Positions 1 through 7,113 of a DNA stretch of 29,184 bases are shown here, one piece after another. Every line of letters begins with the position of its first letter. The stretch's first letter is position 1. The translations under genes were made by a program, and so were the position numbers. This DNA is from a virus. Location: the IMG/VR virus record IMGVR_UViG_3300035698_018036, positions 1 to 29,184 of that record; one strand, written 5' to 3'. The notes under the pieces were generated by a model. It was not told where the DNA came from and did not search any database. It was given only the letters and a program-made list of their open reading frames with translations.

Positions 1-1
1 A

Positions 2-1222
2 TTTCCATTACTTAACACAGCATCAGTAACTGATATGAATTCAGCTTGGTACAACTGCATTAGTTTAACTTCATTTCCTGCTAACATGTTTAACAATACT
101 CTTTGCACTAATTTTACTAATGCGTTTACAAACACGGCATTAACTCAAACTTCAATAGATAACATCCTTGTTTCTATTAACAAAGCTAATACATCGAATG
201 GGACACTTAATCAGTCTGGTGGCTCTGCTCCAAGTGCTTTTGGTCAATCAGCTATAGATTCTTTAAAATCGAGAGGTTGGGTGATTACAGTAACAGGAGG
301 ATATCAATCAGCGGTTCCACTAGGTATAGCGCCAAGAGCTTGGTGGGATTCCAGCGATACAACAACAATTACTAAGTCAGGAACGGCTGTATCACAGTGG
401 CGAGATAAATCAGGTAATAACTACCATAAAGATCAACCTACAGCGGCTAATCAACCTGCTGTTATCACTGATGGTACTGGTACTGTAATTGACTATGATA
501 ATGTAAATGATTTCTTTACATATAATGTTGGTACATTTACAGGAAAAATGGGTGTTGCTACTAGATCAGGATCATATGTTGCAGATGTTAGTTACAATGG
601 TTCTTTCACAATGCCTACTTATCAGCTTTTTGACGTAGTTGCAGTGATTATTGCTGCAACTATAGATGAAACAGCTTTTAAAGATTATGCAGTGACAAAA
701 GGAGCCGTTAGGGAATTTAGTGCTGTTACGAGTTTGTTCAACGCTTTTAGAGAAAGAGCTGATTTAACTTCATTTCCGTTAATTAACACTGCATCAGTTA
801 ATAACCTGACTTTAGCTTGGTTTTTATGTACAAGTTTAACTTCTTTCCCATTGTTAAATACTTCTTCAGTTACTAGCATGCAGCAAGCTTGGAGAGGTTG
901 CACTTCACTAATAACATTCCCTTTGCTCAATACATCTGCTGTAACTAGTTTACAGCAGACTTGGCAAAATTGTACTTCACTAGCAACATTTCCTGCTGCC
1001 ATGTTTAACAATACACCTTGCACTAACTTTATTAATGCATTTACAAACACCGCACTAACTCAAACTTCAATAGATAACATCCTTGTTTCTATTAATACAG
1101 CAAACACTTCAAATGGTACTTTTAATCAATCTGGTGGATCTGCTCCAAGCTCGACAGGCACAGCAGCAATAACAGCTATGCGTGGGCGTGGATGGACAGT
1201 GACAGTGACAGGAGGCTTTTAA
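2..1222 (+). CDS. Tail fibre / receptor-binding protein with BspA-like repeats, 5' end outside window
   Basis: Probable distal tail-fibre protein. The frame is open to the left edge: upstream of the first ATG (35) it reads FPLLNTASVTD, which matches the internal repeats, so the true start lies outside the window. Visible parts are a BspA/DUF285-type repeat tail, a conserved cap module (about nt 60-300), a middle beta-rich segment with an AWWDSSDTTTI...QWRDKSGN motif typical of LamG-like phage fibre domains (about nt 330-660), then four or so more ~25-residue repeats (consensus LTSFPLLNTSSVTSMQQAW..C) and a second copy of the cap module ending GRGWTVTVTGGF. The repeats form a solenoid used in surface recognition in other proteins; binding to a host receptor is inferred. 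Cap modules of this kind occur at the ends of other phage fibre proteins. The next gene starts inside its stop codon. Confidence 0.85.
   Translation, partial: FPLLNTASVTDMNSAWYNCISLTSFPANMFNNTLCTNFTNAFTNTALTQTSIDNILVSINKANTSNGTLNQSGGSAPSAFGQSAIDSLKSRGWVITVTGGYQSAVPLGIAPRAWWDSSDTTTITKSGTAVSQWRDKSGNNYHKDQPTAANQPAVITDGTGTVIDYDNVNDFFTYNVGTFTGKMGVATRSGSYVADVSYNGSFTMPTYQLFDVVAVIIAATIDETAFKDYAVTKGAVREFSAVTSLFNAFRERADLTSFPLINTASVNNLTLAWFLCTSLTSFPLLNTSSVTSMQQAWRGCTSLITFPLLNTSAVTSLQQTWQNCTSLATFPAAMFNNTPCTNFINAFTNTALTQTSIDNILVSINTANTSNGTFNQSGGSAPSSTGTAAITAMRGRGWTVTVTGGF
141..1095 (+). repeat. 40-bp perfect direct repeat inside the fibre gene (141-180 and 1056-1095)
   Basis: The two copies of the fibre cap module share an identical 40-base core at 141-180 and 1056-1095, 915 bases apart and in the same frame (protein LTQTSIDNILVSI). 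Flanking sequence is similar but diverged. The pair could support recombination that deletes or swaps the central domain. Confidence 0.9.
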
Positions 1223-1599
1223 TGAGTTTAATTACAGAAACAGGTAAGTACCTTTTATTCTCAACACAACAGAAAGCTGTAGAAGCTAATCTTGTGTGTT
1301 ATGAGAATCTTGCAAGAAGTAAACCTAAAGTCATTAGGTCTTTAACAGAAGAAGAAATAAACCCTTCTACAGTGCCTACAGGTGAATTGGTATCTATGGT
1401 TTATACTATTCCAGGTTACACTGAAGAGTCTATAGAGGTGACTGAGGGACAAACAAAATCATGGTCTATAATTCATCAATGCCTCAATATTGCTGGCTAT
1501 GTAATTCCAAAGCCAATTGACAGTTTGATGACAAATGTGGTCTATGATTCAATAGTAGATTATGATGAAAATTGGTATATTGCACCCGAGGTAATGTAA
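1222..1599 (+). CDS. Small fibre-associated protein, paralogue A
   Basis: A 125-residue protein of unknown function. I place the start at ATG 1222, overlapping the fibre stop (TAATG), because GGAGG at 1211-1215 is well placed and because the N-terminus (MSLITETGKYLLFST) then matches the paralogue at 1939 (MNSITETGKFLVFDT). The longer frame from 1192 would run inside the fibre gene. Shared landmarks with the paralogue are the ITETGK start, a KA..A....EN segment near residue 20-30, and a C-terminal PKP.DSLM..VV motif. No signal peptide or membrane segment is visible. Its position directly behind a fibre gene, as for Tfa-like chaperones or fibre-tip proteins, suggests a role in fibre folding or attachment; this is inference from context only. 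Confidence 0.7.
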   Translation: MSLITETGKYLLFSTQQKAVEANLVCYENLARSKPKVIRSLTEEEINPSTVPTGELVSMVYTIPGYTEESIEVTEGQTKSWSIIHQCLNIAGYVIPKPIDSLMTNVVYDSIVDYDENWYIAPEVM

Positions 1600-1600
1600 A

Positions 1601-1894
1601 ATGAAACTATCTGAAAATGACAAAACTAAGATAAGAACTAAGCTATATAAGAATCTTAACTATAAGAATTTACTTGTTGAAGTATCAGAGGATGGAAGTA
1701 TTTTCTTTTATGAAACAAAGGATTCTTCAGGTAATATAGTTAATCATAAAAAAATATTGAAAGATAAGAGAGAAGCTAAAATTCTTGCACGTGAAGAGCG
1801 TAGAGAAGACAAAAACATTGCACGCGAAGAACGTAAAGAGGCTAAAAACATTGCACGTGAAGAACGCAAAGAAGACAAAATTAAAAAGGTTTAA
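1601..1894 (+). CDS. Small charged protein with 11-residue (hendecad) tandem repeats
   Basis: A 97-residue protein of unknown function. GAGG before the start sits at the end of the preceding gene, and the ATG follows the previous stop by one base. The first ~55 residues look like a small folded domain (LLVEVSEDGSIFFYETKDSSGN). The C-terminal 40 residues are almost only Ala, Arg, Glu, Lys and Asp, in three copies of AREER(R/K)E(D/A)KNI. The 11-residue period is that of hendecad coiled coils, so a rigid, highly charged helix is expected. Lying between two paralogous fibre-linked genes, it may be a small structural or adaptor protein of the fibre; this cannot be shown from sequence. Confidence 0.65.
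   Translation: MKLSENDKTKIRTKLYKNLNYKNLLVEVSEDGSIFFYETKDSSGNIVNHKKILKDKREAKILAREERREDKNIAREERKEAKNIAREERKEDKIKKV
1787..1882 (+). repeat. 33-bp tandem repeat, about 3 copies
   Basis: Units begin at 1787, 1820 and 1853 with GCACGTGAAGA or GCACGCGAAGA, each 33 bases; the last is cut to about 30. Differences between units are mostly synonymous (CGT/CGC, AAA/AAG type changes), so the peptide is kept while the DNA drifts. This encodes the hendecad helix of the gene at 1601. Confidence 0.9.
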
Positions 1895-1938
1895 TAATGA
1901 TAAATACTATTACCATTTTTTTTCTAAAGGATAACATT

Positions 1939-2352
1939 ATGAATTCAATAACAGAAACAGGTAAGTTTTTAGTATTTGATACTTTAAATAAAGCTGAAAT
2001 AGCTGATATGAAAGTTTTTGAAAACTATGTAAGATATAATGCAAAAAAACTACATCACAATAAAATGTATAATTTTGAAGATAAAAAATGGTCGGACGAA
2101 TGGCGCGTATCATCTTTCACAAAAGGTAAATATAAGGTCGTAGGTTTGCGAGATAATAAGGATAATCTTGAGAGCGGCTTTACTGAGTCATATGCTGAAA
2201 TATCAGCGTCTGATACACTGCCTACTGTTTGGTATTTTCCTAAGCCTGACGATTCGTTAATGAATGAAGTTGTCGAATTTGAAGTATATGATGAAGGTCA
2301 GTTAGCAGGTATAATGATAGGTGATTCAATAATAAAGGATTCTGCTATATGA
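1939..2352 (+). CDS. Small fibre-associated protein, paralogue B
   Basis: A 137-residue protein, paralogous to the product at 1222. The start is ATG 1939, preceded by AAAGGA; the in-frame ATG at 1897 would add a poor leader that breaks the similarity. It shares ITETGKFLVFDT..KAEIADM at the N-terminus and PKPDDSLMNEVVEF near the C-terminus, while the middle (residues ~30-95) is divergent. Function unknown. The duplication around the hendecad gene suggests a modular fibre-accessory locus. The stop overlaps the next start as ATGA. Confidence 0.7.
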   Translation: MNSITETGKFLVFDTLNKAEIADMKVFENYVRYNAKKLHHNKMYNFEDKKWSDEWRVSSFTKGKYKVVGLRDNKDNLESGFTESYAEISASDTLPTVWYFPKPDDSLMNEVVEFEVYDEGQLAGIMIGDSIIKDSAI

Positions 2353-2627
2353 TTAATTTCGTAATATATTACAACAAAATAATATCACATTTGGAAATGC
2401 TTGGTGCTATTTATGAGGCTAATTCAGATGAATCAAGAGCGCACACTTTCATCTTTGCTGCTCAGACCATAAAAGATAACTTCGATACTTTACCGGATAA
2501 TATTCACGAGATTAGAAATCTTAAAGGTATCGGTCCATCTGTTATGAAAGAAATACACGAATGCTTGTTGTTTGGCACGTCAAAGCGCCTAGAGTTGCTA
2601 CAAGAAAAATTAGAAAATAAGGCCTAA
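2349..2627 (+). CDS. Stand-alone helix-hairpin-helix protein, like the 8-kDa domain of family X DNA polymerases
   Basis: A 92-residue, mostly helical protein. Residues ~54-76 (EIRNLKGIGPSVMKEIHECL) form a classic helix-hairpin-helix with the GIG(P)S turn, which binds the DNA backbone without sequence specificity. Overall order (N-terminal helices with SRAHTFIFAAQTIKDN, then L.GIG..(V/I)..KI.E.L..G....L) matches the N-terminal lyase/8-kDa domain of Pol X enzymes; no polymerase domain follows. Start ATG overlaps the upstream stop (ATGA); an internal ATG at 2397 is possible. Role unknown: DNA end binding during packaging or repair are both possible. Placement at the border of the fibre and packaging blocks is unusual. 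Confidence 0.7.
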   Translation: MINFVIYYNKIISHLEMLGAIYEANSDESRAHTFIFAAQTIKDNFDTLPDNIHEIRNLKGIGPSVMKEIHECLLFGTSKRLELLQEKLENKA

Positions 2628-2647
2628 CTAAAAAGTCAATAAAAAGT

Positions 2648-2677
2648 AAAAATTATTATTGGCTCTTAATTTTTTTT
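2648..2677 (+). terminator. Weak AT-only stem-loop with T run, possible terminator of the fibre block
   Basis: AAAAATTA (2648-2655) pairs with TAATTTTT (2667-2674), and the T run reaches 2677. The stem has no GC pair, so efficiency as an intrinsic terminator is doubtful. It lies in the largest gap of the window (2628-2718), between the accessory genes and the packaging genes. Confidence 0.3.
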
Positions 2678-2685
2678 ATTAAAAA

Positions 2686-2694
2686 TGCTATGTT
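2686..2694 (+). promoter_or_regulatory. Possible extended -10 promoter before the packaging operon
   Basis: TGCTATGTT is an extended -10-like element (TGn plus 4 of 6 matches to TATAAT), 25 bases before the ATG at 2719. No good -35 is seen at the usual distance (TTAATT is the nearest). In AT-rich DNA such matches are common, so this is only a candidate. Confidence 0.25.
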
Positions 2695-2718
2695 TTTAAA
2701 TGCTTAGAGAGGAATTCA

Positions 2719-3066
2719 ATGTCAGAAAAAAGTTCTAATTACGATAATTTTTCCATGCTTGTAAGTGACCAATCAGGACAATCAAGAGAAGGTGCTGGCA
2801 GACCTGAATACTCACCCACAGAACAAGACAGAAGAATTGCAGAAGGCATGAGCAGTCATGGAGTTCCACGAGAACAAATTGCAATTGTTCTGGGGGTAAG
2901 CTTAAAGACAATGTGTAAATATTTAAAAAAAGAGCTAATTATTGGTAAGGCCAAAGCAAATAGCGCTATGGGTCAATCTATTTTCACAAGAGGTATTGAG
3001 GGCGATACACCTGCTGCCATTTGGTGGTCTAAATCTCAAATGGGTTGGAAAGACAGGTCTAAATAG
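2719..3066 (+). CDS. HTH DNA-packaging protein, probable small terminase subunit
   Basis: A 115-residue protein with a central helix-turn-helix (about residues 49-72, VPREQIAIVLGVSLKTMCKYL) and a C-terminal part with AKANSAMGQSIF and GDTPAAIWWSKSQMGWKDR. That arrangement is recurrent in small phage HTH proteins next to large terminase genes, where the ending resembles AAIFWLK.RAGW. It would recognise phage DNA and present it to the large subunit. AGAGGA before ATG 2719 is a strong ribosome binding site. The large terminase follows after one intervening gene, consistent with this role. The N-terminal ~25 residues are polar and probably flexible. An HTH regulator is the alternative. Confidence 0.65.
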   Translation: MSEKSSNYDNFSMLVSDQSGQSREGAGRPEYSPTEQDRRIAEGMSSHGVPREQIAIVLGVSLKTMCKYLKKELIIGKAKANSAMGQSIFTRGIEGDTPAAIWWSKSQMGWKDRSK

Positions 3067-3079
3067 TAGTGGAGTTTAT

Positions 3080-3526
3080 ATGTCGAGTGATTTAATTGAA
3101 ACTGGTTTGGATGTTTTAAAGTCGGACGATAATCAAGAATCAAGTGCTGCAAAATTACGAGCTAAAACGGTTGGCTTAACACTTTTTATTCTTGGTATAG
3201 CTGAGTCAAATGCAAAAAGAATAAGCAAGCTTGCAGCCTATGCTGAAAAAATAGAAGACGAATTATTTGATCCTGATTTGCTAGAGTGCCTTGATGATTA
3301 TGAAAAAATTGATCGATACAAGCTCATTACAGAAATGACATCCAAGCTTGCGACAAAATTAAAAGAGCCAAACGCTGCGACAAGCTGGGATGAAATAGAA
3401 TCACAATTACAAGTTTTTGAAAAAGGCTTGCTTGGAGATGGATCTGATGTATTAAGTAATTCGCTTGAAAGTGCTGATTTAGAAACAGCGGCTAGGCATT
3501 TATTGCGTCATTACGGATTGAGCTAA
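3080..3526 (+). CDS. Unknown helical protein between terminase genes
   Basis: A 148-residue protein. The start is ATG 3080 (MSSDLIETG) with GTGGAG 8-10 bases ahead; the same frame is open from 2942 but that part overlaps the HTH gene and reads poorly. It is acidic and predicted helical (residues ~28-75 and ~80-105), ending AARHLLRHYGLS. No family recognised. Position between the small and large terminase genes suggests a packaging accessory factor, or that this is the true small subunit and the HTH protein has another role. Confidence 0.6.
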   Translation: MSSDLIETGLDVLKSDDNQESSAAKLRAKTVGLTLFILGIAESNAKRISKLAAYAEKIEDELFDPDLLECLDDYEKIDRYKLITEMTSKLATKLKEPNAATSWDEIESQLQVFEKGLLGDGSDVLSNSLESADLETAARHLLRHYGLS

Positions 3527-3584
3527 TATCGAAGCGCTCACAATATCATCAACAATTATTGATAAATTTGGCAAGAAAAAAGTC

Positions 3585-5342
3585 ATGGATCAGCTTGCTA
3601 TAATGTCTGGATATGAAGAAGCCGTTCCTGACATTATTACTTTTATAAATGATCCGTATTATCTTGGAAAATCATTAGGTGATGGATTGTACCCTATTTG
3701 GTTTGATGCTGTTAAAAAAGTATTTCCAAGCCCGTATTATTCACAGTACGGTGAAATTGTTTTATCTGGAGCGATAGGTCAAGGAAAGTCAACATTTGCT
3801 TTATTAGTTGTTTTGTATGATATATGCAAGATGCTTTCATTAAAAAGCCCTCACGAATATTATAATTTAATTGAATCTACGGTTATTTCATTTGCATTAA
3901 TGAATGCTACTAAAAGTTTGGCTGGTTCTGTTTTATATGGCCAGATGATAGAGTGGGTTGAAGCAAGCCCGTACTTTACGTCTAAGCTTGTAAGGGGAAA
4001 AAAGCGCCGTACACTGTTCATTAAAAATATTGATGTGGTTATAGGCTCCCGCGGTCGAGACATGCTTGGGCAAGCTACTGCAGGCGCTATATTCTCAGAA
4101 ATTAATGACATGACTGTTGTAGGTGATCAGGCAGAAGATAATTTTGATACAATTGCGACAAGGAGAGAATCAAGGTTTGGCGGCAAAGGAAAGGATATCA
4201 TAGGTCATTTAATTTTAGACTCTTCTAACAAAGGGTCTCGATCATTTATTGATGTACGAATGGATGAGAAAAGAAAAAAAGGTGTGACTGATTACATCCT
4301 TTTTGCTTACACGCACTGGGATGCCAAATGGCATTTAGGCCATTACTCTGGAAAGTTCTTTAAAGTTTATGGGGGCGATGATAAGCGTGATCCATTTATT
4401 ATTCCTGACGATTTAGAATCTGCAGTTGTATCACGGCTTGATCAATCCAGAATTATTGACGTGCCAATAGAACACCACGAGCAATTTCATTACAACATAA
4501 CTAAGTCTTTGCAGGATTTAGCAGGAGTGAGTACATTAGGTTCATTCAATTATATATCATCAATAGAATCTTTGAAGGCTGCATTTACTCATTTGAACCC
4601 GATCACAAAAGACGTTATTGTTTTAGACTTTTTTGATGATGAACAAAAGATATCCCAGTTTATTGATGTAAAAACGTTGTCGATAATAAATAATTCAGCA
4701 AGATTTATTCATGTTGATTTAGGATTAAAAAACGATTCGACTGGTATTGCGTGTTCTTTTTTATCTCACTGGAAAGATTTAAGCCGATTTGATGAAATGA
4801 CAGGCAATACAGTTTATAATCGTGAACCAGTGTTTTTAACTGAGTGGGTCATGGAAATACGCCCACTTCCCGGCCAAGAGGTGCCAATTTATAAAATAAA
4901 AGATTTTATTCTTGAAGCGAAAAACATGGGCTATAATATTACTAAAGTATCAACTGATGGATTTCAATCGTCTAATCTAAGGCAAGATTTAGTATTAAAA
5001 CAAGTAGACACTGCGTTGATATCTGTTGATAGAACTAAAGATCCGTATGACTTCTTAAGAAACGCTATATTAGAAGGTAGGATATCATTGCCAAAAAGTG
5101 CTAAACTTTTCGAGGAATTCAAATTTTTAGAAGACCAAGGAAAAAAATATGACCACGGAAGCTCTGGAACAAAAGATTTAACTGATGCAGTTGCAGGTAG
5201 TGTTTGGAGTTGTCAACAATCAATAAATGAGGAAGGCACTACTGCTGATGCTTCTTTAATGGAAAAATCAATTGATGCGATGCTCTCAATGAATAAGCCA
5301 AAAGATTTGCAATCGTATTTAAATAGCATGGCTAAGGGCTAA
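3585..5342 (+). CDS. terL: Terminase large subunit (packaging ATPase and nuclease)
   Basis: A 585-residue DNA-packaging motor protein. It pumps DNA into the prohead through the portal using ATP and cuts the concatemer. The ATPase half has a Walker A at residues 61-70 (SGAIGQGKST) and a Walker B with catalytic acid at ~168-175 (AIFSEIND). The C-terminal RuvC-like nuclease half has the expected acids: HVDLGLKND (Asp378), VSTDGF (Asp458) and KDLTDA (Asp531/Asp534). Length is normal for the family. The start is uncertain: ATG 3585 has no good Shine-Dalgarno, and the frame stays open back to 3522 without any ATG, GTG or TTG. The portal follows after two bases. Confidence 0.93.
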   Translation: MDQLAIMSGYEEAVPDIITFINDPYYLGKSLGDGLYPIWFDAVKKVFPSPYYSQYGEIVLSGAIGQGKSTFALLVVLYDICKMLSLKSPHEYYNLIESTVISFALMNATKSLAGSVLYGQMIEWVEASPYFTSKLVRGKKRRTLFIKNIDVVIGSRGRDMLGQATAGAIFSEINDMTVVGDQAEDNFDTIATRRESRFGGKGKDIIGHLILDSSNKGSRSFIDVRMDEKRKKGVTDYILFAYTHWDAKWHLGHYSGKFFKVYGGDDKRDPFIIPDDLESAVVSRLDQSRIIDVPIEHHEQFHYNITKSLQDLAGVSTLGSFNYISSIESLKAAFTHLNPITKDVIVLDFFDDEQKISQFIDVKTLSIINNSARFIHVDLGLKNDSTGIACSFLSHWKDLSRFDEMTGNTVYNREPVFLTEWVMEIRPLPGQEVPIYKIKDFILEAKNMGYNITKVSTDGFQSSNLRQDLVLKQVDTALISVDRTKDPYDFLRNAILEGRISLPKSAKLFEEFKFLEDQGKKYDHGSSGTKDLTDAVAGSVWSCQQSINEEGTTADASLMEKSIDAMLSMNKPKDLQSYLNSMAKG

Positions 5343-5344
5343 TA

Positions 5345-6877
5345 ATGGATTTAGAGCAACAAAAAGATAATTCAGAAACACTCGTTAAAGCAATGCGCGA
5401 CATGGCAGAGTTTAAGCATTCCAGCTTGTTTGTAGGCATGTTAGATTACATGACAAACAGGCTGGAAACCAACCTAAGAGAGAGAGAAACATACTTTAAT
5501 ACGTTGGCGGTTCTTAGAGATAATTACATCACTAACGGGATATATGACATTCTTTGCAATGATATTTTTCTATCATCAGGCATTGAAGAATATTTCACTG
5601 TTGAAGTCACAGATAATCCAGAATTAACCGCTGATTTAAAAGAAATGATGTCATCTGTCGGTTTGTATGAAATTTTGTTATCTGTATTACCAGAGCTGCT
5701 GCATTATGGAGCATACCCTTTAAAGCCTGTTTTTCGAGAGGGCAAAGGTTTAGTAGCTCTTCTTGATGATTATGATCCATCTCAAGTAGTTCCTATTTAT
5801 TCGGCTGATAACATTCCTCTTTTTTATTTTGTTTCACGTCAAAAACGACAAACTGACAACGGATTTTCTTTCATTGACTATTCAAAAAGAACAATGTTTG
5901 ATTATGAAGATGTGAGTAACGTATTTTATCTTAGCTCTGATGCGACATACTTAAAGCTTGAGTTGCCTGAAAAAATAATTAGTCAGTTTAGATCAAAGCT
6001 TCCAGACAATATAAAATCAAATAATCTTATTATTAAGCAGCCAAAATCGTTTATATGGCCTGCTCGAGATAAACTTAAAGATACTTTAATTTTAGAAAAG
6101 GTTGCTATTGCAAAGAGTATTGCTAAAAGTTTGTCACCTACTGTTATTGGCGTTCCTGTACCTGCTAGCTTTGACCCAAACAAGCTGGTTGAACTTACAA
6201 AGAAATACAGCGACATTATAAACGGCAACTCGCAATCAATGAGCAACCTTGAAACAATTGACCTAGCTTTAAAAGAAATAGGCCAAGTAAAAGTAATCCC
6301 TGTGGCTGGCGATAAAGCTATACCACAACCTCTTGATACGGGCTCAAGAGAACGAGTAATTCCGCAAGAAGATATTGATGTTAGCTTACGTAGAACACTT
6401 AATACTTTGTCTATTCCTGCCGACTTATTCACAGGTGATCAAGATTCTAAAGCAAATAGAACCACTAATGTTCGTTATGCAAAGCGATTAAAGAGAATAA
6501 GAAAAGACATTGCCCGAAGTTTGTCTATACTATGCTTAATGCATATAGGTTCTAAATTTAAAGATAAAGATGTAAAACTATCAGATATTAAGATATTTTT
6601 TAAAAACAATATTAATAATGATGAGCTTGAAAACATAGAATCTCAAGATTTAATAATATCATCGGTGTCTTCAATGGTAAGATTATTTGATGAAATTGAG
6701 CATGTAACAAGCTCAAGTGATTACGTTGTTGATGCTAACTCATTGATGGAGACTATTAAAGATTCTCTTTCGTCGATAGGTTCAGGCTATGGTAAAGCTA
6801 TTGTGCGAAAATCTGTTGATAATGAAGATAACAGAATTAAAGCATTAAATATGACAAAGGAAGATGATTTTGAATAA
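5345..6877 (+). CDS. Portal protein
   Basis: A 510-residue protein placed directly between large terminase and protease/scaffold, the usual portal position. It would form the dodecameric ring at the capsid vertex that carries the packaging motor and later the neck. Length fits. The sequence fits a portal: a helical N-terminus, a wing-like region with HYGAYPLKPVF and PSQVVPIYSADNIPLFYF, and a C-terminal part with NTLSIPADLFTGDQ followed by a basic helical stretch (VRYAKRLKRIRKDIARSL), as in clip/stem regions of other portals. No residue is diagnostic, so the call rests on context and architecture. The start is preceded by AAGGG at the end of the terminase gene. Its end overlaps the next gene. 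Confidence 0.8.
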   Translation: MDLEQQKDNSETLVKAMRDMAEFKHSSLFVGMLDYMTNRLETNLRERETYFNTLAVLRDNYITNGIYDILCNDIFLSSGIEEYFTVEVTDNPELTADLKEMMSSVGLYEILLSVLPELLHYGAYPLKPVFREGKGLVALLDDYDPSQVVPIYSADNIPLFYFVSRQKRQTDNGFSFIDYSKRTMFDYEDVSNVFYLSSDATYLKLELPEKIISQFRSKLPDNIKSNNLIIKQPKSFIWPARDKLKDTLILEKVAIAKSIAKSLSPTVIGVPVPASFDPNKLVELTKKYSDIINGNSQSMSNLETIDLALKEIGQVKVIPVAGDKAIPQPLDTGSRERVIPQEDIDVSLRRTLNTLSIPADLFTGDQDSKANRTTNVRYAKRLKRIRKDIARSLSILCLMHIGSKFKDKDVKLSDIKIFFKNNINNDELENIESQDLIISSVSSMVRLFDEIEHVTSSSDYVVDANSLMETIKDSLSSIGSGYGKAIVRKSVDNEDNRIKALNMTKEDDFE

Positions 6878-7106
6878 GTGCCAACAATTTATGAAAAAAT
6901 TTAGGCAAATAGAAGAAGCTGCCGTGCCATTTGCGTATTACAAATTAGCTGATGATAAAAGCGATAATACAGAAGCGCTTGAAAAAATAAAGGCAATGCT
7001 TAAAAACGATACATTAGACTTTACTGGTGATACAGTTATTTACAATGGCACAAACGATAAAATTCGTGATGGCCTGTCTAAGCTTGGCTACAAAAAAGAG
7101 GTATAA
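6864..7106 (+). CDS. Small unknown protein between portal and protease
   Basis: An 80-residue protein overlapping the portal end. Start choice is open: ATG 6864 lies only two bases behind AAGGA (6857-6861), while the in-frame TTG at 6870 is eight bases behind it and would be better spaced; MKKFRQ at 6891 is a third option. The sequence is helical, then ends with TGDTVIYNGTNDKIRDGLSKLGY. I do not recognise a family. T4 also has small genes (gp67/gp68) between portal and protease that act in prohead core assembly; a similar role is possible from position only. Confidence 0.6.
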   Translation: MILNKCQQFMKKFRQIEEAAVPFAYYKLADDKSDNTEALEKIKAMLKNDTLDFTGDTVIYNGTNDKIRDGLSKLGYKKEV

Positions 7107-7113
7107 ATAATTA

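Noticed and set aside
2886-2898. TGGGGGTA, a G5 run near the motif family
   Set aside because: It is followed by TA, not CG, so it is not counted as a GGGGGCG site; it also lacks the stop context of the frameshift site.
2942-3079. Upstream extension of the gene starting at 3080
   Set aside because: It overlaps the HTH gene and its translation looks unlike the rest; ATG 3080 has its own ribosome binding site.
3576-3582. A AAA AAG heptamer, a -1 frameshift-type sequence, just before the terminase ATG
   Set aside because: No upstream gene is being translated in the frame that would shift there.
7102-7109. TATAAATA, identical to the T4 late promoter consensus
   Set aside because: It lies only four bases before ATG 7114, overlaps the stop of the previous gene, and such an 8-mer is expected by chance several times in AT-rich DNA of this length. 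No other gene here has one.
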